Positions 35,591-44,694 of a DNA stretch of 64,000 nucleotides are shown in pieces; positions within the stretch are counted from its first letter, which is position 1; every line of letters begins with the position of its first letter. This DNA comes from CAZFDE01 sp964517795 (lineage in GTDB: Bacteria; Planctomycetota; Phycisphaerae; Sedimentisphaerales; Anaerobacaceae). Position numbers and translations under genes: made by a program. The stretch lies in NCBI GenBank assembly GCA_964517795.1, contig CAZFDE010000001.1:1-64000 (forward strand), in the 5' to 3' direction. The notes under the pieces were generated by a model. That model had not been told where the DNA came from, searched no databases, and was given only the letters and a program-made list of their open reading frames with translations.

Positions 35591-35683
35591 AAGAGTGCTT
35601 TCCAAAAAGGACCTGATGGCAGCCCAATCGCTGCCACCAGGTCGTCATTCTATCGATACGACTTGAAATTTTCAGAGCGAGAA

Positions 35684-37450
35684 TTATTTACCGTAAAGCC
35701 AATCATTGGCGACGATTCCCATATCGAGTAAATCAACGCCGCCGTCACAGTTGTTATCACCCTGGATGGCATTCATGGATGTATCGGTCATGCCGTAAGC
35801 ATCGGCAGCCGTCCAGCCGGCCAGCCAGTTGTAACAACCGCTGAAACCGCCGGCATAGGTGCCGTCATCATTCAGTGCGTCATTGGCGGCACACGGATTG
35901 ATGCTGGTCACCGGCAGCATGCTCCATTTCGAACCTGAAGCTGCAATGATCACTTCTGAATCACGGGTCAGGCCCTGAATGGGCATCGAGGCGGCATTTT
36001 TCACATTGTTCTTGCCGGCATCCCAGACACCCAGATCGTTGGCTTCTGACGTCTTCTTTACTTCGTATGTTACGCTGTTGGTGATCTGGCACAGCGGGGC
36101 ATCCAGATCGGTCGTGATATACTGCGCATAGAGCGAGGACAGCAGGTTGGCATCGTTGATGTTGGTCAACGCGTTCGCCGAAGCAATCCACTCATTGTAG
36201 CTGGTTTCCCAGTGATCGACCCAGCTCATCGTACCGTCTAAAGCAACGGTTCGCAGTTTCGTGTTATCGTTGGCATCGCCATCGTAACCATCGGCACCGT
36301 CGCCGTCCTGGCAGTCAAACTTGACCAGGTGATCATCAAGGTCCATCCAGATACAGCTATCATACTGGACACGAGCGTTATCACGCCAGGTCGTTCCACC
36401 GTCGCCGCCGGCATTGGTATCGCCGGGCTGGCCGACTGCGGTGAAGTTGCTGATCCTGGCTGTCGTGCGCGGCTGCGCATTGGCGTCTTCGGCGCCATCA
36501 ATTTCGAATACGTTATCACCGACACCGGAGCCCTGCTTATCAATCGCGCTGTAACCCTGAACGATCAGGCCGTACTGGGCACTGCCGCGCCAACCTTCGT
36601 CAACGTCAAAGCTGTCATCACCAACGTTCCAGATGCTGACATGGTCGAGCTGGACCGTACCGCCCCAGATTTCGATACCGTCATCGACGTTGTTCATAAT
36701 TTCAACGTAGCTGATGTCGGTGCCGCGACCGATCGCACCCAGGGAAAGACCGTTGAGCTCGTCAGTATCGACAATCACCTTGCCGCCGTAACGAATCGAC
36801 AGGTGGCTGATCGAACCACTGTTGTCATTGTCATCTCCGCCGCCGTAGAGCACGCGCGGGTCACCGGCATAGTCGGCTTCCAGACCTTCCATCCGCTTTT
36901 TGTTCAGTGCACTGGGATAGGCCGTATTGGTGATCAGGCTGTTCGGATCGCCAACGCCGTCACCATCCGGATCGTAGTCGTAACGGACGACTTTGTCATC
37001 ATAGTGCGAAGCGGAAATATAGGCGTTACCCATAATGGTCAGGTTACCCCATTCCAGGCAACTGGGTCTCCAAGTACCGGTCTTGGGATCGCCGAGGGTG
37101 TTAATGTCAATTACAATACTACCGGCTTTGGTCACAACACTGCCGGTCCAGGTATCGACATCCTGTGCGGAGGTCATGATGACCGGTTCGTCCTGCGTCC
37201 CATTGACATAGATACGGGCGCCGGCACACACGGCCAGACTGCCCTGATCCGGGGCATAACTGGCAACCACAACACCCGGATCGATCGTCAGGGTCGCGCC
37301 CGGACGAACGTAAATGAGGTCTTTCAGGTGATACGGATGACCGGCTTTGGTCCAGTGTGTACTGGTTTCGATATCCGTGCTTACGTCCGTACCGGCATTG
37401 ACGGCGCCAATAACCAGCAGAACAATTAATAAAGCTAATGTTTTCTTCAT
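35684..37450 (-). CDS. secreted beta-helix protein with C-terminal dockerin-like repeat
   Basis: 588 residues. Signal peptide (MKKTLALLIVLLVIGAVNAG). The body has right-handed beta-helix character: LIYVRPGATLTIDPGVVV, LTIMGNAYISA, ISHLSIRYGGKVIVD, ISYVEIMNNVDDGIEIWGG, VQLDHVSIWNVGDDSFDV. The C-terminus GDNNCDGGVDLLDMGIVAND followed by W-L is a calcium-binding dockerin-like loop common at the ends of secreted planctomycete proteins. No catalytic signature seen; rich in Asp and Asn, so probably calcium-binding. First gene of the operon, 79-94 bp ahead of the TPR lipoprotein. AAAGG lies about 10 nt before the ATG. Confidence 0.72.
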   Translation of the reverse strand: MKKTLALLIVLLVIGAVNAGTDVSTDIETSTHWTKAGHPYHLKDLIYVRPGATLTIDPGVVVASYAPDQGSLAVCAGARIYVNGTQDEPVIMTSAQDVDTWTGSVVTKAGSIVIDINTLGDPKTGTWRPSCLEWGNLTIMGNAYISASHYDDKVVRYDYDPDGDGVGDPNSLITNTAYPSALNKKRMEGLEADYAGDPRVLYGGGDDNDNSGSISHLSIRYGGKVIVDTDELNGLSLGAIGRGTDISYVEIMNNVDDGIEIWGGTVQLDHVSIWNVGDDSFDVDEGWRGSAQYGLIVQGYSAIDKQGSGVGDNVFEIDGAEDANAQPRTTARISNFTAVGQPGDTNAGGDGGTTWRDNARVQYDSCIWMDLDDHLVKFDCQDGDGADGYDGDANDNTKLRTVALDGTMSWVDHWETSYNEWIASANALTNINDANLLSSLYAQYITTDLDAPLCQITNSVTYEVKKTSEANDLGVWDAGKNNVKNAASMPIQGLTRDSEVIIAASGSKWSMLPVTSINPCAANDALNDDGTYAGGFSGCYNWLAGWTAADAYGMTDTSMNAIQGDNNCDGGVDLLDMGIVANDWLYGK

Positions 37451-38408
37451 GGTATAAACCCTTTCTTATTCAATCAAATTCAATCAAAAATTTTCGTATA
37501 CTACTCCTCACACTTCATAAACCTTTTTCATCACTTGATGTACTTCATACGTTCCGTGTTTTTCTCCGCCGCACCTCCTTTCCTTTCGTTGTTTAAGTGT
37601 TGTCATTTTCGGTTTACTCAAGTGCCCTTATAAAAGCGTTTTACGAATGAACGCTATTGTATTTGGCTTAACGCAGGAATTACCCTTTCGCTCCTATCAA
37701 GAAGTTATCCGTACATTCCATTGTCTGTCTTGATACCTCCTCATAACCATGTGCGAAAATAGTTTCGTTCTGCGGAATTCTAAGCATTTGTATTAGAAAG
37801 TGATTAGGCAAATATTAAAATAATAATAAATTATGCCGGTGTCCCTAAATTTGTTATTTTATGAAATTTTCGAACGTTTTATTAAACTGGGAGCTTTGGA
37901 CGCACTCCGTCCCCGTGGGGTGCATCCTTTTGTTAACGCCCTTTTGTAAATGCACTTATGGCATTACCCAAATCTTATTATTCGTGACATTTACCGAAGT
38001 ATGGAAGAAGCGCGGCCATCATACTCTTAATGACCCTGTCAGATACCCGCCATCCGTGAGACTGGATACATTGCGATACCAGTCATTTCCATTCATCCGC
38101 CCATACTCCAGAAATCCCATTGAACGATACCCATACGAGGGACGCGATTTCATAAATCAGAAATTCTTGTAAGGTTTTTCTGTTAGGGATTCGTTAATTG
38201 AATATTAGAATAAGAATAATTTTCTAACAGTGCGTTTTCTAAATCGCGATTTTCGAGTTCGTGCCGTTTTGGTCTTTCGCTATAAAGCCGCTCGCCGAAC
38301 TTACACGAATCTAACACTTATCTAACACTTATTTAATGATATTTTTATATATACAAGGCGTGCGCCGAACGTATGAACTTTGAATAATTGCGAAAGGGCC
38401 AAATAATT
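37451..38408. other. 958-bp divergent region without a convincing gene
   Basis: AT-rich spacer between the beta-helix operon (minus) and the zinc-ribbon protein (plus). Seen: two purine-rich SD-like boxes on the minus strand (around 37572-37580 and 37736-37743) followed only by very short reading frames; a 6-bp hairpin with T4 on the minus strand (37635-37655), possibly an attenuator; a perfect 11-bp tandem duplication ATCTAACACTT (38309-38330) about 80 bp before the plus-strand gene. A 103-codon frame at 37861-38172 has no family resemblance, no SD, and unlike codon use. A long 5' leader with regulatory function for the minus operon is possible. Confidence 0.4.
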
Positions 38409-40541
38409 TTGAGTTTGTGCTTGTCATGCCAATTTGAAAATGAAGACAGCGCCGTTCAATGCAGCAATTGCGGCGAACCGATGCTGCGCCAACATCCCGT
38501 CTGCGGCATACCGATGCTGATGGGCAGCAGCTGCGGCCAGGTCCTGGGCATGCGGTACATCATCGAAGAACTGCTTGTCGCAAGTGAATCCGGGTGCACC
38601 TACAAGGCCGAGGATGCATTCGACAGCACCGAGGTGCTGATCCGGGCATTGCCTCGCTCGGCCACATTGACACCCGAACAGATCGACTCGTTCAAATCGG
38701 CCCCTGAGTCGGCCGCCTCGTTTTTTCATCTGAGCACAGACGCCCTCAAGGCCTTCGATACCAGCGGTGACGTCATGTACTGCGTGTATGACTCTTGCCC
38801 CCAAAGCATTCAGGCCCTTACCGATTTTGCCGAACCGGTGGACCGCGATACACTCCCGGCCGTCACCTTGGAGGAGCTTGAAAATGCCAAAGAAGAAATT
38901 TGCCAAGAATATGAAACAAAAATTCAGCAGCTCAAAACCGAATTCGATCATCGGCAAGCCGAATTTTCCCAACAAACCGAGCAGCTTGGCCGCAGGATTG
39001 CAGACCTGACGACTGAAAAGCAAAACGCCGACCGCCAAACGGCCGAATATCAGCAGACCATCGATCAATTACAGTCGCAACTCGAAGATCAACACGCACA
39101 AACCGAATCCAGGCTCCAGCTCGAACAGCAAATCGCCGGCTACGAGCAGACGATCAACGACCTTCAGGAAAAGCTCACCTCGCAGCAAACCGAGTTCAAC
39201 GCATCACTCGAAGATATCCAGCAAAAGCTCGAAACGCATTTTCAGGCCCGGCTCAAGGCCGAGAAACAGCAGACCGATCAAAAGCAAATCATCGCCGCGC
39301 TTCAAGCGACGATCGACGAGCAGCAGGCCCAGTTCGATGCGGCCCTGGTCGAGGTCGAACGCAAATTCAATGCCCTGCTTCAGGAAATTCAGCAGCTCAA
39401 GAAACAGGCAGCAAAACCGAAATCGCGATTGAAAGCACCGGCGATCTTTCTGATCTTTGTCCTCGGTGTCGCCGCCGGTATCGCAGCGGGCTACGCATTT
39501 TTGATCTATAAAAAATCTTATACCGCTCCGCCGCAGCAGGCCTCGCAACCGTTGTCGCAGCAAACAACACCCAAAGCCGAACCGGTGGTCGAGCCGCTCG
39601 AGCCGCAACTAAAAGAACACATCGGGGCTTCACAGGAAATAAAGGATGTCCGCGAACACCCCGATCCGGCTCCGTCGAAAACAGCCGAGCCGGCCAAGGT
39701 CATCGCTGCTGTTCCGGTGAAAAGCGAACCGGTGATCGAGCCAAAGCAGGATATCCAGCCGACACCGCCAGCAGTATCGGCTCCGATTACCTCAGAATCG
39801 ACACCTCTGCCGGTCCAAACGCCACCGTTGACCACACAAGCAGAATCCGATTCGCTTACTGAACCAACCATCGAGGAGCCGGCTGAGCAGCAGAGCGAAT
39901 CAGCCGGCCTGACCGAGACCGTTGCTGTGGCGACCGATCCGCTTGGGGGGGAGAATGGTCAGGCGCTTTTTGATCAAGGCATGCAGTATTATGCCGGCGA
40001 CGAGGCGGCCCGTGATAACACAAAAGCATTCGAATACTTTCAGCAGGCGGCCCAGGCCGGCCATGCTCTTGCGATGTACAATGTCGCCCGGATGTACCAC
40101 GAAGGTACCGGCGTGACGTTGGACGGACTGAAGGCCATACAATGGTACGAAAAGGCGGCTGCGATCGGACTGCCCCAGGCAATGAATCAGCTCGCTCAGA
40201 TGCACTACATCGGCGACGTCGTCCCGAAAGACTTCGCCAAAGCCGCGGCTTACTATACCCGGTCGGCTCAGCACGGTGATCTCAAGGCGATGTACAACCT
40301 GGCCGTTTTTTACCACAGCGGCATCGGCCTGCAGCGCGACGTGCGAAAGGCAATGCTCTGGTTCATCAAGGCGGCCCGAGGCGGGGATCCTCAGGCGATG
40401 TACCAGCTCGGCGTCCTGTTCGAAAGCGGCGCCGGCATCCGGCAGGATATTGAAAAGGCGATCTACTGGTACACCCAGGCCGCCAACACCGGCCACCCGG
40501 ACGCTCAAAAACAACTCGCCAAACTCGATAACACCCGATAA
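38409..40541 (+). CDS. zinc-ribbon / degenerate kinase N-lobe / coiled-coil / membrane / SEL1-repeat protein
   Basis: 710 residues from TTG 38409 (AAAGGG 10 nt upstream; another TTG at 38388 is in frame). Order: zinc ribbon C4-x2-C7...C18-x2-C21; residues 43-82 resemble a Ser/Thr kinase N-lobe (GQVLGMRYIIEELL, GCTYKAEDAF, VLIRALP) but the glycine loop is poor and the VAIK lysine is Arg79, and no C-lobe follows; coiled coil about 155-335; one membrane helix about 344-370 (IFLIFVLGVAAGIAAGYAFL); Pro/Glu-rich linker to about 515; five SEL1-type repeats to the end (ALAMYNVARMYHEGTGV, AMYQLGVLFESGAGI). Cytosolic sensor-like head, periplasmic SEL1 scaffold. Role unknown. Confidence 0.72.
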   Translation: MSLCLSCQFENEDSAVQCSNCGEPMLRQHPVCGIPMLMGSSCGQVLGMRYIIEELLVASESGCTYKAEDAFDSTEVLIRALPRSATLTPEQIDSFKSAPESAASFFHLSTDALKAFDTSGDVMYCVYDSCPQSIQALTDFAEPVDRDTLPAVTLEELENAKEEICQEYETKIQQLKTEFDHRQAEFSQQTEQLGRRIADLTTEKQNADRQTAEYQQTIDQLQSQLEDQHAQTESRLQLEQQIAGYEQTINDLQEKLTSQQTEFNASLEDIQQKLETHFQARLKAEKQQTDQKQIIAALQATIDEQQAQFDAALVEVERKFNALLQEIQQLKKQAAKPKSRLKAPAIFLIFVLGVAAGIAAGYAFLIYKKSYTAPPQQASQPLSQQTTPKAEPVVEPLEPQLKEHIGASQEIKDVREHPDPAPSKTAEPAKVIAAVPVKSEPVIEPKQDIQPTPPAVSAPITSESTPLPVQTPPLTTQAESDSLTEPTIEEPAEQQSESAGLTETVAVATDPLGGENGQALFDQGMQYYAGDEAARDNTKAFEYFQQAAQAGHALAMYNVARMYHEGTGVTLDGLKAIQWYEKAAAIGLPQAMNQLAQMHYIGDVVPKDFAKAAAYYTRSAQHGDLKAMYNLAVFYHSGIGLQRDVRKAMLWFIKAARGGDPQAMYQLGVLFESGAGIRQDIEKAIYWYTQAANTGHPDAQKQLAKLDNTR

Positions 40542-40639
40542 TGCCGGCCTCAAATCGAAACCACGATAGCCTTTCCTGCGGCCCTCCGCGAGCAATGGCC
40601 AACCAGGTGACGGCGAAAGTTTTAGGGTAGAAGAAAGGC

Positions 40640-42307
40640 CTACTGGTAATTTCGGTAGCCGTTGTGTTTGGCCGCAGCCGCAACGCGTTTGTAATGGATT
40701 TTGTTGTCCTGATTGACCGTATGGTGATACACCGTCTTGGTCTGCGGGCCGCTCGGCTCATCCACCACCGAGCCGTGAATAATTGTCGGCCGCGTTTTCG
40801 TGATCAGCATCTCCAGCAGTTCGCGTTCGAGTTGTCGCACCACATCAGCATACTTCTTCTCGAAGTACAGATTCTTCATCTCATAGGGATCCTTCTCGAC
40901 ATTATACAGCTCGCCGAAACCGTCGGGATACTCATCCTCGAACATTTCCTTCGGGAACGTTACCAGCCGCCACGGGCCTTTGCGGATGCTCTTGCTCCAG
41001 GCGAACTGCGTCAGGCCGAGCCGTTCGGAATCACCTTTGCCGCCCGTGAGCATCGTCGAAAGATCCTGCCCATCGGCTGTTTGCAGCGGCTCCAGCCCCG
41101 CCAGAACACTCAACGTCGGCGCGATATCGATCGTTTCCACCACTTCCTTAACGATGTGCCCGGCCTTAAACTTGCCCGGCCACTGCCAGATAAGCGGCAC
41201 CCGCGTAATCGCATCGGAACTGATCCCCGGCGCCTTTTCCATGATATTATGCTCGCAGGCATAATCGCCGTGATCGCTGCAATACACCAGGATTGTATTG
41301 TCCTCGAGGCCGCTTTGCTTGAGAAAATCCATCAACTCGCCGACTGCATGATCGACGTGACTGACATTGCCCAGATAACCCTGCAGCTTTCGCAGCCGCC
41401 CGGCCTCAAATGTCTTCGGCTCAAACAGCGTCCAGTGCCCACTCTGCCAGCTTTTCGATACAGCACGCACATGCGGCGCCTTAAGACTCATATCATAATC
41501 GGTATTCGGCGGCAGTGTCAGCTTGGATTGATCGTACAGGTTCCAGAACTCCGGCGCCGGCGTATAGCACTGATGCGGCTTGGGCAAACTGACATGCAGA
41601 AAGAACGGCTTTTGCGTGTCCGCACATTCTTTCATAAATTCGATCCCCTTGGTCACGCACCAGCCTTCCTGTCCATCGCGATACGAGATCGTCGATGGCC
41701 GCCCCTCCACCGTCTGTCGGCCCCTCTTGCCGAATTCCCGCAACACCCCGTGATCCTCCAGCTCGGTCAGATTCCGCTCGGCCAGATACTCGGCATATTC
41801 CTTGCTTGTCCCGCCGACACTCGTACCGCAGGTATCGTGGAACACATCGCTGTCCTGCTCTACCCAGTACGCAGGACAATGGATCTTGCCGAGCGCCGCG
41901 GTGCGATAGCCGGACCGCCGAAAATGCCCCAGCACCGTTGGCAGCCCGCCGGGATTCGGACCGCTCAGACCATAGTAGCCGTGATTATGACAATATTGCC
42001 CGGACAGATGACTTACCCGGCTCGGCGTACAAATCGGATTCGCCGTCGTGCACGCATCGAACCGCACACTCTGCTTGACTAAGCGGTCGAAATTCGGCGT
42101 CTTGACATCCGGATGACCCTGGTGGCCCATCACCTTGGCGTTATGCTGATCGGACAGGATGAATAGTACGTTCGGATTTTCGCCCCATTTCGCCTGAATA
42201 CGGGCGGCTGCCGGCTGAGCCGATGCCGTGTCCTTCGCCGAAACCTTGCCCGATGCGGTTAAACCTACGGCCAGTGCCGATGTCTTCAAAAACGCGCGAC
42301 GATCCAT
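40640..42307 (-). CDS. arylsulfatase-type sulfatase, Tat-exported
   Basis: Type I sulfatase, 555 residues, for desulfating polysaccharides in the periplasm or outside. Twin-arginine signal MDRRAFLKTSALAVGL; metal-site Asp in LFILSDQHN; the formylglycine motif CTPSR with C93 in NPICTPSRVSHLSG, followed by the expected G-rich helix; SDHGDYACEHNIMEK later contributes metal ligands. GGAG is 8 nt before the ATG. An anaerobic-type or FGE maturase must act on Cys93; none is here. Divergent from a GHL15-like hydrolase, consistent with sulfated-glycan use. A 472-codon frame on the opposite strand is only a shadow. Confidence 0.92.
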   Translation of the reverse strand: MDRRAFLKTSALAVGLTASGKVSAKDTASAQPAAARIQAKWGENPNVLFILSDQHNAKVMGHQGHPDVKTPNFDRLVKQSVRFDACTTANPICTPSRVSHLSGQYCHNHGYYGLSGPNPGGLPTVLGHFRRSGYRTAALGKIHCPAYWVEQDSDVFHDTCGTSVGGTSKEYAEYLAERNLTELEDHGVLREFGKRGRQTVEGRPSTISYRDGQEGWCVTKGIEFMKECADTQKPFFLHVSLPKPHQCYTPAPEFWNLYDQSKLTLPPNTDYDMSLKAPHVRAVSKSWQSGHWTLFEPKTFEAGRLRKLQGYLGNVSHVDHAVGELMDFLKQSGLEDNTILVYCSDHGDYACEHNIMEKAPGISSDAITRVPLIWQWPGKFKAGHIVKEVVETIDIAPTLSVLAGLEPLQTADGQDLSTMLTGGKGDSERLGLTQFAWSKSIRKGPWRLVTFPKEMFEDEYPDGFGELYNVEKDPYEMKNLYFEKKYADVVRQLERELLEMLITKTRPTIIHGSVVDEPSGPQTKTVYHHTVNQDNKIHYKRVAAAAKHNGYRNYQ

Positions 42308-42456
42308 ATCATAATCTCCATTTCTTAAAATTTACTAAATATAACGAATCTTCATCATAACCGATTTCCCGCGTTTTTTCAAGCATTTTTGCTTTCAAAA
42401 CACGCCGCTTACCGTTAAGATAAACCGCCGATATCCATAAAACAGGAGACAATCGA

Positions 42457-43659
42457 ATGCAAATGAAAAACACGATTCTGACAGTGATCGCATTAATCAC
42501 ACCGATCTGCACCGCCGCGGCGGCCGAGAAATGCCCCAAATCCGGCTATCCCGAATTCTCGTGGGACACCGTCCCGCTGTTCAACCACACCGCCCGTTGG
42601 AATACCACTTACGCGCAGGACCAGATCGATTTTATCGCCGAGCACTGCCAACTGGCAGTTTTCGAGAAGATGCACGGCCTCGAAACGCTCGATTACGGCG
42701 GCCAAGTCGAAACCGCGATCTTCCACGACGCCCGCCGCATCAAAGCGATTAACCCCAAATGCAAAGTTCTGTTCTATTTCAACGCATTCGTCGATAACGT
42801 CCCCACGAGCTGGCGAAACGAATACGGCGAATCCCCACAGTGGCTGCTGCGCGACGACGACGGCGAGATCATCTACAAACACCGCAGCGGTAATAAACTG
42901 CGGACATTCGATATCACGCGGCCCGGCATGCTTCAATGGTGGAAATACAGCATCCAAAGTGCCCTGGCCCACCCGGCCATCGACGGCATCTTCATCGACG
43001 CCCTGATCCAGATCGTCTATTTTCCCGAGGACAAAGCCAAAAAATGGGGCCGGGAAAAATATGAAGCGATGGCCGCCGCCACCGACGCGCTCCTGCAGAA
43101 AACCCAGCAGTGGCTGCCCGACGATGCGATCGTCATCAATAACGGCCTGTTTGCCAACATGCCCGGCCTCGACGACGGCGGCATCGGTTGGCTCAAGCAC
43201 GCCACCGGCGCGATGGTCGAACATTTCGGCGCGTTCCGCAGCCGCGACAAAAACGGCAAACTCATACCCGAGGACATGGCCCGTGAAATCGAGCTGATCC
43301 AAAAAGCCGGCGAAATGGGTAAGATCGTCCTGGTCAAGGGCTGGCCCGGCTCGAAACATTTCCTCGATCCCGAATTCATGAAATGGGACATCCACAAAAA
43401 ACGCGCCTACGCCAAAGAGCATCTCGATTTCTCGCTGGCCGCTTATTTGGTCGCTGCCGAAAAATACGCCTACTTCGCCTACAACTGGGGCTGGGGTGAC
43501 ACCGACGGCTGGTTCGAATGGTATCCGCAATTCGAAAAGCCCTTAGGCGAGCCGAAGGGCAAAGCCACGCGCGACGGCTGGGTTTATACCCGCCAATTCG
43601 CGCACGCCGACGTCACGGTCGATCTCAAAAACGAAACCGCGGATATCCGCTGGAAATAA
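42457..43659 (+). CDS. secreted putative glycoside hydrolase (GHL15-like TIM barrel)
   Basis: 400 residues, with signal peptide (NTILTVIALITPICTAAAA). Domain begins FSWDTVPLFNHTARWNT, and carries IKAINPKCKVLFYFNAF, FDITRPGMLQWWKYSIQSAL, and GIFIDALIQ, whose Asp is at the end of a strand as in the 'hypothetical glycosyl hydrolase 15' group (putative TIM barrels with Asp/Glu catalysis). C-terminal YFAYNWGWGDTDGWFEWYP is likely part of the binding cleft. Substrate unknown; shares a divergent intergenic region with the sulfatase, so the two may be co-controlled. SD AGGAGA. Confidence 0.7.
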   Translation: MQMKNTILTVIALITPICTAAAAEKCPKSGYPEFSWDTVPLFNHTARWNTTYAQDQIDFIAEHCQLAVFEKMHGLETLDYGGQVETAIFHDARRIKAINPKCKVLFYFNAFVDNVPTSWRNEYGESPQWLLRDDDGEIIYKHRSGNKLRTFDITRPGMLQWWKYSIQSALAHPAIDGIFIDALIQIVYFPEDKAKKWGREKYEAMAAATDALLQKTQQWLPDDAIVINNGLFANMPGLDDGGIGWLKHATGAMVEHFGAFRSRDKNGKLIPEDMAREIELIQKAGEMGKIVLVKGWPGSKHFLDPEFMKWDIHKKRAYAKEHLDFSLAAYLVAAEKYAYFAYNWGWGDTDGWFEWYPQFEKPLGEPKGKATRDGWVYTRQFAHADVTVDLKNETADIRWK

Positions 43660-43668
43660 AATTTAGCA

Positions 43669-44649
43669 ATGGTATTTGAAATGAACATATTGTGGGCGGT
43701 CGTTTTTCTCTTGGGCGGGTTGACCCTGCTCTGGAAAAGCGCCGACATCCTCGTCGCCGGCGCAGTCGGCATCGCCGAGCATCTCGGCGTCAGCCCGCTC
43801 GTCGTCGGCCTGACGGTCGTCGCGATGGGCACCTCCGCCCCGGAAGTGGCGGCCAGTATCGCCGCGACCGTCCGCGGCACCGGCGATATCGCGCTGGGCA
43901 ACGTCTATGGCTCCAATATCGCCAACCTCGCGCTGGTCGGCGGCGTGGCGGCCCTGATTCGCCCCACCATCGTCCAACTCTCGACGCTCAAACGCGAAAT
44001 GCCGATCATGCTTGCGGTCGTCCTGCTGCTGTGGCCGATTCTGCATAATCTGGGCATCTCGCGGTCGGAAGGCGTGATTCTGCTGGTGATTTTCACCGCA
44101 TTTATCGCCCTGATGATCGCCATCGCGCGCAAGGCAAACGGCGATCGCAAAAAATTCGAGGTCATCGACGAAGTCACCGCGGTCGCAATCGGCGCCAAAT
44201 CGGTCCCTCTGCTGGTCCTGATGGTCCTCGGCGGCTTGGCGGGCCTTGCACTCGGCGCCGAGATCACCGTCCGCGGCGCGGTCTTCATCGGCCAGAAGGT
44301 CGGCCTCTCCGACGCCGTCATCGGTCTGACCATCATCGCCGTCGGCACCTCGCTGCCCGAACTGATGACCTGTATCGTCGCCTCCGTTAAGGGTCATCAC
44401 GATATCTCGATCGGCAACCTCGTCGGCTCCAATATCTTCAACACCCTGCTCGTCCCCGCCGCCGCCGCACTCGTCAAACCGATCACCATCTCACAACGCC
44501 TCATCGGGAACGATTACTACGCCATGATCGCCGTCAGTATCGTCTTTATCACCCTCGCGGCCGTCGGCAAACGCATCAGCCGATTCGACGGCGTCATCCT
44601 CCTGGCCATCTATATCGGGTATATGACGTTTCTTTTCTTAGGCGGATAA
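43669..44649 (+). CDS. CaCA-family sodium/calcium antiporter (YrbG-like)
   Basis: 326 residues, about ten membrane helices in two inverted repeats. Each alpha repeat is intact: VVAMGTSAPEVAASIAA with GNVYGSNIANLAL in the first half, IIAVGTSLPELMTCIVAS with GNLVGSNIFNTL in the second; the two Glu residues bind the cation. Ion specificity (Na+, K+ or H+ against Ca2+) is not readable. Start at ATG 43669 or ATG 43681; no good SD. It follows the hydrolase by 9 bp, so may be on the same mRNA. Confidence 0.9.
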   Translation: MVFEMNILWAVVFLLGGLTLLWKSADILVAGAVGIAEHLGVSPLVVGLTVVAMGTSAPEVAASIAATVRGTGDIALGNVYGSNIANLALVGGVAALIRPTIVQLSTLKREMPIMLAVVLLLWPILHNLGISRSEGVILLVIFTAFIALMIAIARKANGDRKKFEVIDEVTAVAIGAKSVPLLVLMVLGGLAGLALGAEITVRGAVFIGQKVGLSDAVIGLTIIAVGTSLPELMTCIVASVKGHHDISIGNLVGSNIFNTLLVPAAAALVKPITISQRLIGNDYYAMIAVSIVFITLAAVGKRISRFDGVILLAIYIGYMTFLFLGG

Positions 44650-44652
44650 ACT

Positions 44653-44673
44653 GTAGGGTGAGGCGTGCCCACC
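44653..44673. repeat. short GC-rich imperfect palindrome after the antiporter
   Basis: GTAGGGTGAGGCGTGCCCACC resembles the widespread intergenic word 'GTAGGGTGGGCxxxGCCCACC', with one or two changes. It lies a few bases after the antiporter stop and could act as a weak terminator or be a decayed dispersed repeat. Confidence 0.35.
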
Positions 44674-44694
44674 AATAATTCTCACACGGCAGGA

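Noticed and set aside
36329..37429. 366-codon open frame antisense to the beta-helix gene
   Set aside because: Repetitive shadow (Ile/Thr/Asp-rich) of the opposite strand's Asp/Gly codons.
37861..38172. 103-codon frame as a gene
   Set aside because: No SD, no family resemblance, atypical composition with Pro/Arg/Tyr-rich end.
40664..42082. 472-codon open frame antisense to the sulfatase
   Set aside because: Mirror of a GC-rich third-position gene; no motif, and the sulfatase has full motifs and SD.
42309..42539. 76-codon minus-strand frame upstream of the sulfatase
   Set aside because: Lies in the divergent promoter region and overlaps the signal peptide of the hydrolase gene; no SD.
42493..43530. 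345-codon open frame antisense to the GHL15-like gene
   Set aside because: Shadow of codon bias, no SD or motif.
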